This document shows, one piece after another, positions 35,212-44,029 of a stretch of 47,384 nucleotides of DNA. Source of the stretch: Pseudomonadota bacterium (GTDB taxonomy: Bacteria > Pseudomonadota > Gammaproteobacteria > Steroidobacterales > Steroidobacteraceae); the NCBI GenBank assembly GCA_023428645.1, contig JAEYXD010000071.1, positions 1 to 47,384 on the forward strand, given 5' to 3'. Under the pieces are notes generated by a model. That model was not told where the DNA came from and did no database searches. It saw only the letters and a list, made by a program, of their open reading frames with translations. How positions within the stretch are numbered: position 1 is the stretch's first letter; every line of letters begins with the position of its first letter. The position numbers and the translations under genes are program-made.

Positions 35212-35281
35212 TGGAGGCGGACGGGCGGGTTCGTGACGACGGCGGGTGGGGGTGGCCCCGCGCGATCCGTCTGACCCGACG

Positions 35282-36370
35282 ATGTCCGTCAACTTGCGCC
35301 ATGTCGTCTGGATGGTCGTCGCGCTCGCCGTCGTGGCGGGCGTGGCCGCCCCGAAGATATGGCCGTTGTTGCACGTGTCCGCCGCGACGGCCGCGAGTCC
35401 GTCGGCGCCCGCGCCGGCAGCGACGGTGCTGCGCGTCTCGGCCGTGAGGATCGAGCCGACGCCGCTCGCGGAGATGATCACTGCGACCGGCACGTTGCTC
35501 GCCGACGAGGGCGTCGAGCTGCAAGCCGAGACGAACGGCAAAGTCGCGGCGATCCGCTTCACCGAGGGCACGCGCGTGCGCAAGGGCGAGCTGCTGGTGA
35601 AGCTCAACGACGCGGACCTGCTCGCGACGCATGCGCGCGCACAGCACCGCAAGCAGCTCGCGATGCTGCGCGAGCGGCGTTTGGCACAGCTCGTCAAGCA
35701 GGGCGTCGCGCGTCAGGAGGAGTACGACACCGCGCTCAACGAGCTGCACGTGCAGGATGCCGAGATCGAGCTCGTCCTGGCGCAGATCGCGAAGACCGAG
35801 ATTCGAGCGCCGTTCGACGGCGTCGTCGGGCTGCGATACGTGAGCGAAGGCGCATTCGTCAACGCGGCGACCCGCATCGCCACGCTGCAGCGTCTCGACC
35901 GGCTCAAGATCGACTTCTCCATCGCGGAGAAATACGCGGCGCGCGTTCGCGTCGGCAGTCCGATCGAGTTCTCCGTCGCTGGCGGCCGGCAACGTTTCCG
36001 CGGCGACATCTACGCGATCGATCCACGCATCGACACCGCGACGCGCACCGTACTGATACGCGCGATCTGTCCGAATCCCGAGGCGCGGCTGCTGCCCGGG
36101 GCGTTCGCGAACGTCGCGATCACGCTCGCCGAGCTGCCCGGCGCGCTGCTCGTTCCCGCCGTCGCGGTCGTGCCCGGCCTCGAGGAGAAGAATGTCTTCG
36201 TCGTGCGCGACGGCAAGGCGGAGCGGCGTGCCGTCGAGGTGGGCACACGCATGTCCGGCACGGTTCACATCGTCTCGGGCCTCGCGCCCGGCGACCTCGT
36301 GATCACCTCGGGGCTGCAACAGATGCGCGAAGGCCAGCGGGTCACGGTGACGGAGGACGCCGCGACATGA
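35282..36370 (+). CDS. RND efflux periplasmic adaptor (membrane fusion protein)
   Basis: Connects an inner-membrane RND pump to an outer-membrane channel; 362 residues. N-terminal signal/anchor (about 7-30), then a biotinyl-lipoyl half (GVELQAETNGKVAAIRF...GTRVRKGELLVKL), an alpha-hairpin, the returning lipoyl half (IRAPFDGVVGLRYVSEGAFV), a beta-barrel and a membrane-proximal domain ending VITSGLQQMREGQRV. The ATG at 35282 is preferred to an in-frame GTG at 35246 because it gives a proper signal. Its TGA overlaps the pump's ATG (ATGA at 36367), implying coupled translation. Confidence 0.93.
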   Translation: MSVNLRHVVWMVVALAVVAGVAAPKIWPLLHVSAATAASPSAPAPAATVLRVSAVRIEPTPLAEMITATGTLLADEGVELQAETNGKVAAIRFTEGTRVRKGELLVKLNDADLLATHARAQHRKQLAMLRERRLAQLVKQGVARQEEYDTALNELHVQDAEIELVLAQIAKTEIRAPFDGVVGLRYVSEGAFVNAATRIATLQRLDRLKIDFSIAEKYAARVRVGSPIEFSVAGGRQRFRGDIYAIDPRIDTATRTVLIRAICPNPEARLLPGAFANVAITLAELPGALLVPAVAVVPGLEEKNVFVVRDGKAERRAVEVGTRMSGTVHIVSGLAPGDLVITSGLQQMREGQRVTVTEDAAT

Positions 36371-39300
36371 GCCTGGCGGAAATCAGCATCCGACGTCCCG
36401 TGCTGACGACCGTCATTTCTCTGCTGATCACGCTCGCGGGCGCGATCAGTCTCGTGCAACTGCCGGTCCGCGAGTATCCCGCGATCGATCCGCCGACACT
36501 GTCGATCAGCACGAGCTATCCGGGCGCCGCAGCCGAAGTCGTGCAGGCGCAGATCACGGAGCCGCTCGAAGAAGCGGTCAATTCGGTCGCGGGCATTCGC
36601 ACCCTGACGTCGACCAGTCGCGAAGGCGCAAGTCAGATCTCCGCCGAATTCACCTTGGATACGGACCTCGACACCGCCGCGAGCGACGTGCGCGATCAGG
36701 TCGCGCGTGCGCTGCGCAATCTGCCGCCGGATGCGAATCCGCCGATCCTCAACAAGTCCCATGCCGATTCACAGCCGATCTTCGGCATCGCCCTGAGCAG
36801 CGATTCGCGCTCGCAGCTGGAGCTCGGCGTGTATGCGAACTCGCTCAAGGAACGGCTGCAGACCGTTCCGGGCGTCGCCGGCGTCGACATACCGGCCGAG
36901 AAGCGCTACGCGATGCGCCTGTGGATGGACCCGGAGAAGCTTGCGGCCTACGGCATCAGTCCGCTGGAGGTCCGCGAGGCGCTGAATCGCGAGAACATCG
37001 AGCTGCCTTCGGGCCGCATCGAAGGCGAGGCGATCGAGCTGCCGATCAAGACGCTGTCGCGGCTCAACCAGCCGGAGGAATTCGACGCCCTCATCGTCAA
37101 GCGCAACGCCGACAACATCGTGCGATTTCGCGACATCGGCTACGCCGAGCTCGGCGCGCAGAACGAGCGCGGCGCGCTGAAGATGGGCACCACGCCGATC
37201 GCGGGCCTGTACTTCAAGCAGCAGCCTGGCGCGAATCAGATCGACATCGTCGACGAGCTCAAGCGCCGGCTGGCGCAGATTCGCAAGGAGGTTCCGCCGG
37301 ACATCAAGGTCGAGATCGCGTACGACAATACGGAATACGTGCGCCGCTCGCTGCTGGAAGTCACCGAAACGATCTTCATCGCGTTCGTGCTCGTCGTGCT
37401 CGTCGTGTTCGCGTTCCTGCGCAAGTGGCGCACGACGCTCATTCCCGTCGTCGCGGTGCCCGTATCGATCATCGGCGCGTTCGCGGTCATGCACATCGCC
37501 GGATTCTCCATCAACACGCTGACGCTGCTCGGCATCGTGCTCGCCGTCGGCCTCGTCGTGGACGACGCCATCGTCGTGCTCGAGAACATCTACGCGAAGA
37601 TCGAGAACGGCTTGCCGCCGCTCGAGGCCGGCATCGCCGGCACGAAGGAGATCTTCATGGCGATCGTCTCGACGACGATCACGCTGGCGGTCGTGTTTCT
37701 GCCGCTGTTGTTTATGGGCGGCCTGTCGGGGCGCCTGTTCCGTGAGTTCGGGCTGACGATCGCGGGCGCGGTCATCATCTCGGCCGTCGTCGCGCTGACG
37801 CTCACGCCGATGTTGAGCTCGCGGCTGCTCAAGGCTCACGACAGCGACGGCTGGCTGTTTCGCAAGACCGAGCCGTTCTTCGGCCGCCTCGAAAGCGCCT
37901 ATGCGAGCGGCCTGGCGACATTTCTGCGCCGGCGCGGGCTGGCTTTCGCGATCCTTGCCGCGGCGATCGCCGTCATCGCGGTCCTGTTCGCCGTGCTGCC
38001 GCGTGAGCTCGCGCCGATGGAGGATCGGGGTCGCATCTGGGTACGCGCGACCGCCCCCGAAGGCGTCGGCTACGAGTACATGCAGGCGTTCATGGACGAT
38101 GTCACGACGGCTACGGCCGAGCGCGTGCCGGAAGCGCACTACATGATGACGCAGGTGCCGGGCGCAGGCGGCGGCTCAGGCATTCAAGGGCCGATCAACA
38201 ACGGCTTCGTGCGCCTGTTCCTCAAGGACAAGAGCGAGCGCAAGCGCACGCAGGAGGACATCGCGGAGGATCTGCAGGCGCTCGCGCGCGAGTTCAACGC
38301 CGCGCGTGTGAACATCACGCAGGAGCCGAGCATCGGCGAGCGCCGCGGCAACCAGAGCGGCGTGCAGTTCGTCGTGCAAGCCGCCGACTTCGCGACGCTG
38401 CAGGAGGTTTTGCCGCGCTTTCTCGACGCGGCGCGCGAAAGCACTGTGTTCACGTTCGTGGACAGCGACCTGAAGTTCTCGAAACCGGAAGTGCAGGTCG
38501 CGATCGACCGCGACAAGGCGCAGGCGCTCGGCGTGAGCACGCTGGACATCGCGCAGACGCTGCAGGCCGCGCTGAGCGGGCAGCGCTTCGGCTACTTCAT
38601 TCATGACGGCAAGCAGTACGAGGTCATCGGCCAGCTCACGCGTGATTTCCGCTCGCGCCCGGGCGACCTGTCCGGTCTCGCCATCCGCACCGTCGGCGGC
38701 GAGGAGACGGTGCGGCTCGACAATCTCGTGACGCTCACGGAAAGCAGCGCACCGCCGGAGCTGTATCGATTCAATCGCTATGCGGCGGCCACCGTTTCCG
38801 CAACGCTCGCGAAGGGCCGCACGATGGGCGAGGGCATCGCCGCGCTGGAAGCCGTCGCGCAGGCGACACTCGACGAACGCTTCACGACCTCGTTGACGGG
38901 GCAGGCGCGCGATTTCGTCGAGAGTGCGTCTTCGCTCGGATATGTATTCGCGCTCGCGCTCGTCCTCATCTATCTCGTACTCGCCGCGCAGTTCGAGAGC
39001 TTCGCCGATCCGTTCGTGATCCTGTTGACGGTGCCGCTGGCGCTGGCGGGCGCGCTGTTCGCGCTGTGGTATTGCGGCCAGTCCCTGAACATCTTCTCGC
39101 AGATCGGTTTGATCATGCTCATCGGGCTCATCACGAAGAACGGCATCTTGATCGTGGAATTCGCGAATCAACGGCGCGCGGCGGGTGCGAGCGGCGTGCT
39201 GCTCGCCGTACAAGAGGCCGCGGCGGCGCGGCTCCGGCCGATCCTGATGACGACGTTGGCGACCGTGCTCGGCATCGTGCCGATCGCGCTCGCGCTCGGC

Positions 39301-39468
39301 GCGGGCGCCGAGAGCCGCGTTTCGATGGGCATCGCGGTCATCGGCGGGCTCCTGTGCGGCGGCGCGCTCACGCTGTACGTGATTCCCGCGATATACGTAC
39401 TGCTCGCGCGACGCGGCGACGTGCGTGCGGCCGTCGCGCGCACGGATGCGGCGACAGCGCAGGCGTAA
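36367..39468 (+). CDS. RND-family multidrug-type efflux pump (AcrB/MexF-like HAE1)
   Basis: Proton-driven inner-membrane pump of 1033 residues, full family length. It starts SLAEISIRRPVLTTVISLLI and has helix IV GLVVDDAIVVLENI with the paired Asp of the proton relay. Two large periplasmic loops follow helices I and VII. The C-terminal half has AAQFESFADPFVILLTVPLA and LITKNGILIVEFANQRR. No outer-membrane channel gene is adjacent, so a TolC-like partner elsewhere is expected. A CGCCG-AAC-CGGCG hairpin at 39474-39486 follows the stop. Substrate cannot be read; location between the TonB receptor and TonB system may hint at siderophore or metabolite export. Confidence 0.95.
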   Translation: MSLAEISIRRPVLTTVISLLITLAGAISLVQLPVREYPAIDPPTLSISTSYPGAAAEVVQAQITEPLEEAVNSVAGIRTLTSTSREGASQISAEFTLDTDLDTAASDVRDQVARALRNLPPDANPPILNKSHADSQPIFGIALSSDSRSQLELGVYANSLKERLQTVPGVAGVDIPAEKRYAMRLWMDPEKLAAYGISPLEVREALNRENIELPSGRIEGEAIELPIKTLSRLNQPEEFDALIVKRNADNIVRFRDIGYAELGAQNERGALKMGTTPIAGLYFKQQPGANQIDIVDELKRRLAQIRKEVPPDIKVEIAYDNTEYVRRSLLEVTETIFIAFVLVVLVVFAFLRKWRTTLIPVVAVPVSIIGAFAVMHIAGFSINTLTLLGIVLAVGLVVDDAIVVLENIYAKIENGLPPLEAGIAGTKEIFMAIVSTTITLAVVFLPLLFMGGLSGRLFREFGLTIAGAVIISAVVALTLTPMLSSRLLKAHDSDGWLFRKTEPFFGRLESAYASGLATFLRRRGLAFAILAAAIAVIAVLFAVLPRELAPMEDRGRIWVRATAPEGVGYEYMQAFMDDVTTATAERVPEAHYMMTQVPGAGGGSGIQGPINNGFVRLFLKDKSERKRTQEDIAEDLQALAREFNAARVNITQEPSIGERRGNQSGVQFVVQAADFATLQEVLPRFLDAARESTVFTFVDSDLKFSKPEVQVAIDRDKAQALGVSTLDIAQTLQAALSGQRFGYFIHDGKQYEVIGQLTRDFRSRPGDLSGLAIRTVGGEETVRLDNLVTLTESSAPPELYRFNRYAAATVSATLAKGRTMGEGIAALEAVAQATLDERFTTSLTGQARDFVESASSLGYVFALALVLIYLVLAAQFESFADPFVILLTVPLALAGALFALWYCGQSLNIFSQIGLIMLIGLITKNGILIVEFANQRRAAGASGVLLAVQEAAAARLRPILMTTLATVLGIVPIALALGAGAESRVSMGIAVIGGLLCGGALTLYVIPAIYVLLARRGDVRAAVARTDAATAQA

Positions 39469-39526
39469 CTTCACGCCGAACCGGCGCGGGTAGGGGGCGG
39501 CAGAAGCAGCGCGTCTGAATCGGTGC

Positions 39527-40351
39527 ATGGCATCGCCAAACCAACGTGAAGCCGTCACGCAACGGCGGGAGTGGGAAGTGGTCGCGCAAAGAAGTCCGAG
39601 AGTTTCAGTCGTGCTGGCGGTCGCGGTGGTTTCACTGCTGCACGCCGGGGCAGCGAGCACGCAGACCGAGAAGGTCAATAGCGTCATCAGCGAGCAAGTG
39701 AAGGCGGAGGAAGCGGCGCGCGCCTCGCAGAAGCGTGTCGAGCAGCTCGACGAGGAGACGACGAAGATGCTCGCCGACTATCGTCAGATGCTCGCGGAGA
39801 GCACGAGCCTGAAGTCCTACAACGAGCAGCTCGCGACGCAGGTGAAGTCTCAGGACGAGCAGATCACCGAGATGTCGCAGCAGATCGACCAGATCGCGAC
39901 GACCTCGCGCGAAGTGCTGCCGATGATGGACAAGATGCTCGCGACGCTCGATCAGTTCGTACAGCTCGACGTGCCCTTCCTGCTCGAAGAGCGCACGCGG
40001 CGAGTCGATCAGCTCAAGGAGATGATGACGCGCGCGGATGTATCCACCTCGGAGAAATACCGTCGCATCGTCGAGGCCTACCAGATCGAGATGGAGTACG
40101 GCCGCACGATCGAGTCCTACCAGGGCAAGGTGGGCGACAAGACCGTCGACTTCTTGCGCGCCGGCCGCGTCGCGCTCATGTACCAGACGCTCGACGGCAA
40201 GGAGACGGGCTACTGGGACGCCAACGAGAAGGCATGGAAGCAGGACAAGGCATTCGCGGATGCCATGCGTGCCGGCCTGAAAGTAGCGAAGAAGCAGGCC
40301 GCGCCGGATTTCATCACTGTTGCTGTTCGCGCGCCTAAGGAGATCGGCTGA
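39527..40351 (+). CDS. DUF3450 periplasmic protein of the TonB2-type system
   Basis: Exported 274-residue coiled-coil protein. A hydrophobic segment near 27-44 is the signal peptide, followed by long heptad-rich helices (about 48-130: EQVKAEEAARASQKRVEQLD and following) and the family block LLEERTRRVDQLKEMMTRADV. DUF3450 genes sit at the head of TtpC/ExbB2/ExbD2/TonB2 clusters in many gammaproteobacteria. The ATG at 39527 lacks a Shine-Dalgarno; a GTG at 39578 follows GGGAG and gives a shorter, equally plausible signal. Its TGA overlaps the next ATG by one base. Confidence 0.9.
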   Translation: MASPNQREAVTQRREWEVVAQRSPRVSVVLAVAVVSLLHAGAASTQTEKVNSVISEQVKAEEAARASQKRVEQLDEETTKMLADYRQMLAESTSLKSYNEQLATQVKSQDEQITEMSQQIDQIATTSREVLPMMDKMLATLDQFVQLDVPFLLEERTRRVDQLKEMMTRADVSTSEKYRRIVEAYQIEMEYGRTIESYQGKVGDKTVDFLRAGRVALMYQTLDGKETGYWDANEKAWKQDKAFADAMRAGLKVAKKQAAPDFITVAVRAPKEIG

Positions 40352-41721
40352 TGTTCAGGTCCAAAGTCATTGCCGCCAGCGCACTGGCGTGTGTCTTGGC
40401 GTTGTCACTGCCAGCGGCGCACGCAGCGCCCGCGAGCCTCGACGAGCTGCTCGAGCAGACGAGGTCCGCGCGTCAGCGCGAGGAACAGGCGAACAAGGAG
40501 CGCGAATCGAAGTTTCTCGCCGAGCGCAACAAGCAGGCGGCGCTCACCGCCGAGGCGCGCGCGGAGCTGACGGAGCAGCAGCGCCGCAGCGCCGCGCTGT
40601 CGGCCGCGTTCGACGCGAACGAGAAGAAGCTGACGCAGTTGCAGGAACAGTTGGACGCGCGGGCCGGCAATCTCGGCGAGATGTTCGGCGTCGTACGGCA
40701 GGTGGCGAACGATTTCTCCGCCGTCGTGCACAACTCCATGATCAGCGCGCAGTACCCGGATCGCGGGGAGTTCATCACCAGGCTCGCGACGGCGAAGTCG
40801 TTGCCGTCGATGCAGGACATGGAGCGGTTCTGGTTCGAGCTGCAGCGGGAAATGACGGAGACCGGCAACGTCGTCAAGTTCAAGTCGCAGGTCGTCACGC
40901 CGGAAGGCAGCTCCGTCGAAGCCACGGTGTCGCGGATCGGGCCGTTCAACGCGGTGTCGCAGGGGCAATACCTGAACTATCTGCCGAGCCAGAAGCAGCT
41001 CGCGATCATGGCGCGCCAGCCGGGCGCGCAATTCGAGGGGCCGGCAAATTGGCTCGAGGAGGCGAAAGAGGGCTACGTGAAGTCGGTCGTCGATCCGACC
41101 CGCGGCGTGATGCTGTCGATCTACGCGCAGCGGCCGAACACGATGGAGCGCATCGAGAAAGGTGAGCTCGTCGGCCACATCATCATCGCGGTCGGTGTCG
41201 TCGGCGCGGTGCTCGCGGCCTACCAGCTGTTCTACCTCGTGACGGTGCGCGGCCGCGTGCGCAACCAGCTCAAGTTCCCGAACGATCCGGGCCAGGACAA
41301 TCCGCTCGGCCGCGTGCTTGCGACGTTCAAGGGCGACGCGGAGCGATTCGAGAAGGATGCGGAAGTCGTCGAGCTCAGGATCTCGGAGGCCGTGCTCAAG
41401 GAAGTGCCGAAGCTCGAGCGCTTCCAGTCGTTCCTGCGCCTGGCCGTCGCCGCCGGTCCGCTGCTCGGCCTGATCGGCACCGTCGTCGGCATGATCGTGA
41501 CCTTCCAGAGCATCACCGAATCCGGCTCGTCGGATCCGAAGCTGATGGCCGCCGGTATCTCGCAGGCCATGATCGCCACGGTGCTCGGCCTCGGTATCGC
41601 GATCCCGCTGCTGTTCGCGAACGCATGGCTGTCCTCGATCTCGAAATCGATCGTGCAGGTGCTCGACGAGCAGAGCACGGGTCTGCTGGCCGAGCGTCTG
41701 GAGGCGAAGGGTCATGCTTGA
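40351..41721 (+). CDS. TtpC-like large MotA/TolQ/ExbB proton-channel protein
   Basis: Inner-membrane protein of 456 residues, about twice ExbB length. Signal peptide (1-25), periplasmic coiled-coil region (about 30-110) and a second periplasmic part, then membrane helices near 272-292, 360-385 and 400-425 with the MotA/TolQ/ExbB signature (AAGPLLGLIGTVVGMIVTF; AGISQAMIATVLGLGIAIP). TtpC is needed for TonB2-dependent uptake in Vibrio. It overlaps both neighbours (1 bp upstream, 8 bp downstream), so the block is translated as a unit. Confidence 0.92.
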   Translation: MFRSKVIAASALACVLALSLPAAHAAPASLDELLEQTRSARQREEQANKERESKFLAERNKQAALTAEARAELTEQQRRSAALSAAFDANEKKLTQLQEQLDARAGNLGEMFGVVRQVANDFSAVVHNSMISAQYPDRGEFITRLATAKSLPSMQDMERFWFELQREMTETGNVVKFKSQVVTPEGSSVEATVSRIGPFNAVSQGQYLNYLPSQKQLAIMARQPGAQFEGPANWLEEAKEGYVKSVVDPTRGVMLSIYAQRPNTMERIEKGELVGHIIIAVGVVGAVLAAYQLFYLVTVRGRVRNQLKFPNDPGQDNPLGRVLATFKGDAERFEKDAEVVELRISEAVLKEVPKLERFQSFLRLAVAAGPLLGLIGTVVGMIVTFQSITESGSSDPKLMAAGISQAMIATVLGLGIAIPLLFANAWLSSISKSIVQVLDEQSTGLLAERLEAKGHA

Positions 41722-42238
41722 CGTGCTCGCCGCTCCCTTCACGACGTTCAAGGAAATGCAGGAGCTGGGTGGTCCTGTCGTGAACTGGATCTTCATCGCG
41801 TGCGTGCTGATGTGGACGATCGTCATCGAGCGCATCTTCTACTTCCGGCGCGTGCTGCCGACGGAGGCAAAGCGCCTGCTCGAGCAGTGGGCGCATCGCA
41901 CGAATCGCCAGAGCTGGACTTCGCGGCAGGTGCGCCGCGCGATGATCTCGCGGCTCAACGCGGGCATGTCGCAGAACCTGCAGGTGCTGAAGGTGCTCGT
42001 GCCGATGTGCCCGCTGCTGGGTCTGCTCGGCACCGTCGGCGGCATGCTGGAGGTCTTCGACTCCATGGCCGCCCGCGGCTCCGCCGACGCGAGGTCGATG
42101 GCGAGCGGCATCTCCGAGGCGATGATCTGCACCTTGACCGGCCTCGCCGTCAGCATCACGGGCCTGTATCCCGCGTACTACTTCCGGCGGCGCGTGCGGC
42201 GCGAGACGGAGCTGCTCGCGGACCGGTTCTCGTTCTGA
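41714..42238 (+). CDS. exbB: ExbB-type proton-channel subunit
   Basis: Inner-membrane protein of 174 residues with three helices: one near 17-37 (VVNWIFIACVLMWTIVIERI) and two in the signature region (PMCPLLGLLGTVGGMLEVF; ASGISEAMICTLTGLAVSITGL). It forms the pentameric channel that with ExbD energises TonB. It overlaps the TtpC-like gene by 8 bp and lies 48 bp before the first exbD. Confidence 0.93.
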   Translation: MLDVLAAPFTTFKEMQELGGPVVNWIFIACVLMWTIVIERIFYFRRVLPTEAKRLLEQWAHRTNRQSWTSRQVRRAMISRLNAGMSQNLQVLKVLVPMCPLLGLLGTVGGMLEVFDSMAARGSADARSMASGISEAMICTLTGLAVSITGLYPAYYFRRRVRRETELLADRFSF

Positions 42239-42286
42239 CCCGGAAGTCGATTCGTCACCAAGTCATTCATCGGACGGCCACCCACC

Positions 42287-42706
42287 ATGCGAATGAAACG
42301 ACGCGCCGTCGGCGCACACACCTCGGACGACACTGGCATCGACCTGGCGCCGATGCTGGATTTCGTCATGAACCTGCTCATCTTCTTCATCATCACGGCC
42401 GTATTCGCGAAGGAAGTGGGCTTGACCGTCAGCCGGCCGAGCGCCACGAACGCCGAAAAGAAGGAAGCCGGCAACATCGTCGTCGCGATCGACGCGGCGG
42501 GCGACATCTGGATCGACAAGCGCGTCGTCGACGTGCGCGCCGTACGCGCGAGCATCGAGCGGCTGCATGCGCAGCGTCCCGACGACGCCGTCGTCGTGAT
42601 GGCGGAGAAGGGCGCGCAGACCGGAATTCTCGTGCAGGTGATCGATCAGGTGCGCCAGGGCGGCGTGCAGAACGTGTCGATCGCGGCCTCAGAACGCGTC
42701 GGCTAG
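42287..42706 (+). CDS. exbD: ExbD-type biopolymer transport protein (first copy)
   Basis: Single-helix inner-membrane protein of 139 residues. The helix starts IDLAPMLDFVMNLLIFFIIT and keeps Asp25, the proton-relay residue of E. coli ExbD, with a periplasmic domain behind it. It is paired with a second exbD 34 bp downstream. The two share DIWIDKR/DIWMDKR and IERLH segments, so they are tandem duplicates that may form a mixed ExbD dimer. Confidence 0.93.
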   Translation: MRMKRRAVGAHTSDDTGIDLAPMLDFVMNLLIFFIITAVFAKEVGLTVSRPSATNAEKKEAGNIVVAIDAAGDIWIDKRVVDVRAVRASIERLHAQRPDDAVVVMAEKGAQTGILVQVIDQVRQGGVQNVSIAASERVG

Positions 42707-42740
42707 CGCGCCGCGACGATCGAGCTAACCGGAGAATCAA

Positions 42741-43154
42741 ATGCAATCCCGCCGACATGATTCGGATGAGAGCGAAGAGACCGGCATCGACCTCGCGCCG
42801 ATGCTGGACTTCGTCATGAATCTGCTGATCTTCTTCATCATCACGACGTCGTTCGTGAAGGAGGCCGGCATCATCGTCAACAAGCAGGAGGCGTTGACGG
42901 CCGAGAGCAAGGAGTCCGGCAACATCCTGATCGCGATCCGTCCGAACGGCGACATCTGGATGGACAAGCGCCGCGTCGACATTCGCGAGGTGCGGCCGGC
43001 AATCGAGCGGCTGCACGTCGAACGGCCGGAGGACACGGTCGTCATCATCGCCGACAAGGAATCGCGCACGGACATGCTCACGCAGGTGATGGACCAGGTG
43101 AAGCTCGGTGGCGTGAGTGAAGTTTCGATCGCGACGGCGCCGATGTCCGGCTGA
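42741..43154 (+). CDS. exbD: ExbD-type biopolymer transport protein (second copy)
   Basis: Single-helix protein of 137 residues, a near relative of the gene just upstream. The helix contains the relay Asp23 in LAPMLDFVMNLLIFFIIT, and the periplasmic part includes DTVVIIADKESRTDMLTQVM. CCGGAGAA provides a good ribosome-binding site. Two ExbD genes per cluster are usual in DUF3450/TtpC-type systems. Confidence 0.93.
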   Translation: MQSRRHDSDESEETGIDLAPMLDFVMNLLIFFIITTSFVKEAGIIVNKQEALTAESKESGNILIAIRPNGDIWMDKRRVDIREVRPAIERLHVERPEDTVVIIADKESRTDMLTQVMDQVKLGGVSEVSIATAPMSG

Positions 43155-43180
43155 CGAATGCCCACCCGAAGGACTCGAGC

Positions 43181-44029
43181 ATGAACAGCGTTGCCACTAC
43201 CGAAGTTGAAATGATGAATGCATCGAATGCGATGAGGATGCCGCGCCTGACGCTCAAGAGCCCGTTGATCCCGGCGCTGGCGCTCGGCGTCATGTTTTCG
43301 CTCGTGCTCTTCATGCTCATGTACTCCGCCATTCACGTCGGCAAGTTCGTGCACGAGAAGAGCGAGACACTGCAGACGATCGACTTCGTGCGTCTGAAGC
43401 GCGACTCCGAGGTCGAAACGCTGTCGCGCCGCAAGCCGCCACCGCCGCCCTCGCAGCCGCCGCCGCCGGCGAAGATGCGAGTCGCCGCGGAGAGCGTGCA
43501 GCAGAACATGACGGCCATGGAGATCCCGACACTCAATCTCTCGGCGTCCGTGAGCGGCGGCCCCATCGGCGGCTCGATGTCGACGGGTGCCGCGATGTTC
43601 GATGGTGACCTGCTGCCTCTGCAGCGCATTCCCCCGCAATACCCGCGCGACGCCGCGCGCAGCGGCATCACGGGATGGGTGCAGCTCGAAGTCACGGTGA
43701 ACGCCGATGGCTCGGTGCGTGGCGCGAAGGTGCTCGACGCGAAGCCGCGCGGCATGTTCGAGGCGGCGGCCGTACAAGCCGTCATGCGGTGGAAGTTCAA
43801 GCCGAAGATCAAGGATGGCAAGCCCGTCGAGCAAAAGGGCTCGCAGAAGATCGAGTTCAATCTCAATAGCAAAACGGCCTCAACCAACTCCCTCTCTGAC
43901 GGGCAGGAGCCTGAATGCTGCGAGCGCAGGAGCGCAGGAGCAGCCCCCGCGGAGCGGGGGAGGGTTAGGGGAGGGGGTTCTTCTTCACCTCAGCCCACTC
44001 ACTTCGCGGCCGAGGTAAAACACTCATGA
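43181..44029 (+). CDS. tonB: TonB-family energy transducer with repeat-derived C-terminal extension
   Basis: Inner-membrane-anchored 282-residue protein linking the proton channel to outer-membrane receptors. Membrane helix near 29-51, proline-rich linker (KPPPPPSQPPPPAK, about 84-97), and TonB C-terminal domain (about 148-232: PPQYPRDAARSGITGWVQLE, AAAVQAVMRWKFKPK). The domain ends at KIEFNLNSK; the last 50 or so residues are coded by the hairpin repeat at 43881-43978 and match no TonB. AAGGA precedes the start. The TGA overlaps the TPR gene's ATG (ATGA at 44026). Whether the tail is tolerated is unknown. Confidence 0.9.
   Translation: MNSVATTEVEMMNASNAMRMPRLTLKSPLIPALALGVMFSLVLFMLMYSAIHVGKFVHEKSETLQTIDFVRLKRDSEVETLSRRKPPPPPSQPPPPAKMRVAAESVQQNMTAMEIPTLNLSASVSGGPIGGSMSTGAAMFDGDLLPLQRIPPQYPRDAARSGITGWVQLEVTVNADGSVRGAKVLDAKPRGMFEAAAVQAVMRWKFKPKIKDGKPVEQKGSQKIEFNLNSKTASTNSLSDGQEPECCERRSAGAAPAERGRVRGGGSSSPQPTHFAAEVKHS
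43881..43978. repeat. Hairpin-rich repeat element inside the 3' end of tonB
   Basis: Begins CAACCAACTCCCTCTC and ends GAGGGTTAGGGGAGGGGGTT, imperfect outer arms of the kind seen in dispersed intergenic palindromes of proteobacteria. Inside are a tandem AGCGCAGG duplication (43923-43938) and a perfect CCCCCGC-GGA-GCGGGGG hairpin (43944-43960). Only one copy is visible here, so dispersal is inferred. Confidence 0.55.

Noticed and set aside
33428..36319. Long minus-strand open frame (963 codons) opposite the receptor and adaptor genes
   Set aside because: Antisense artefact of high G+C; the plus-strand genes have clear domains across the whole stretch.
35359..36366. In-frame upstream extension of the RND pump
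   Set aside because: Arg-rich shadow of the adaptor gene; the ATGA overlap at 36367 gives the standard pump N terminus.
38176..39687. Minus-strand open frame (503 codons) opposite the RND pump
   Set aside because: No recognisable domains and biased composition; the pump fully explains the sequence.
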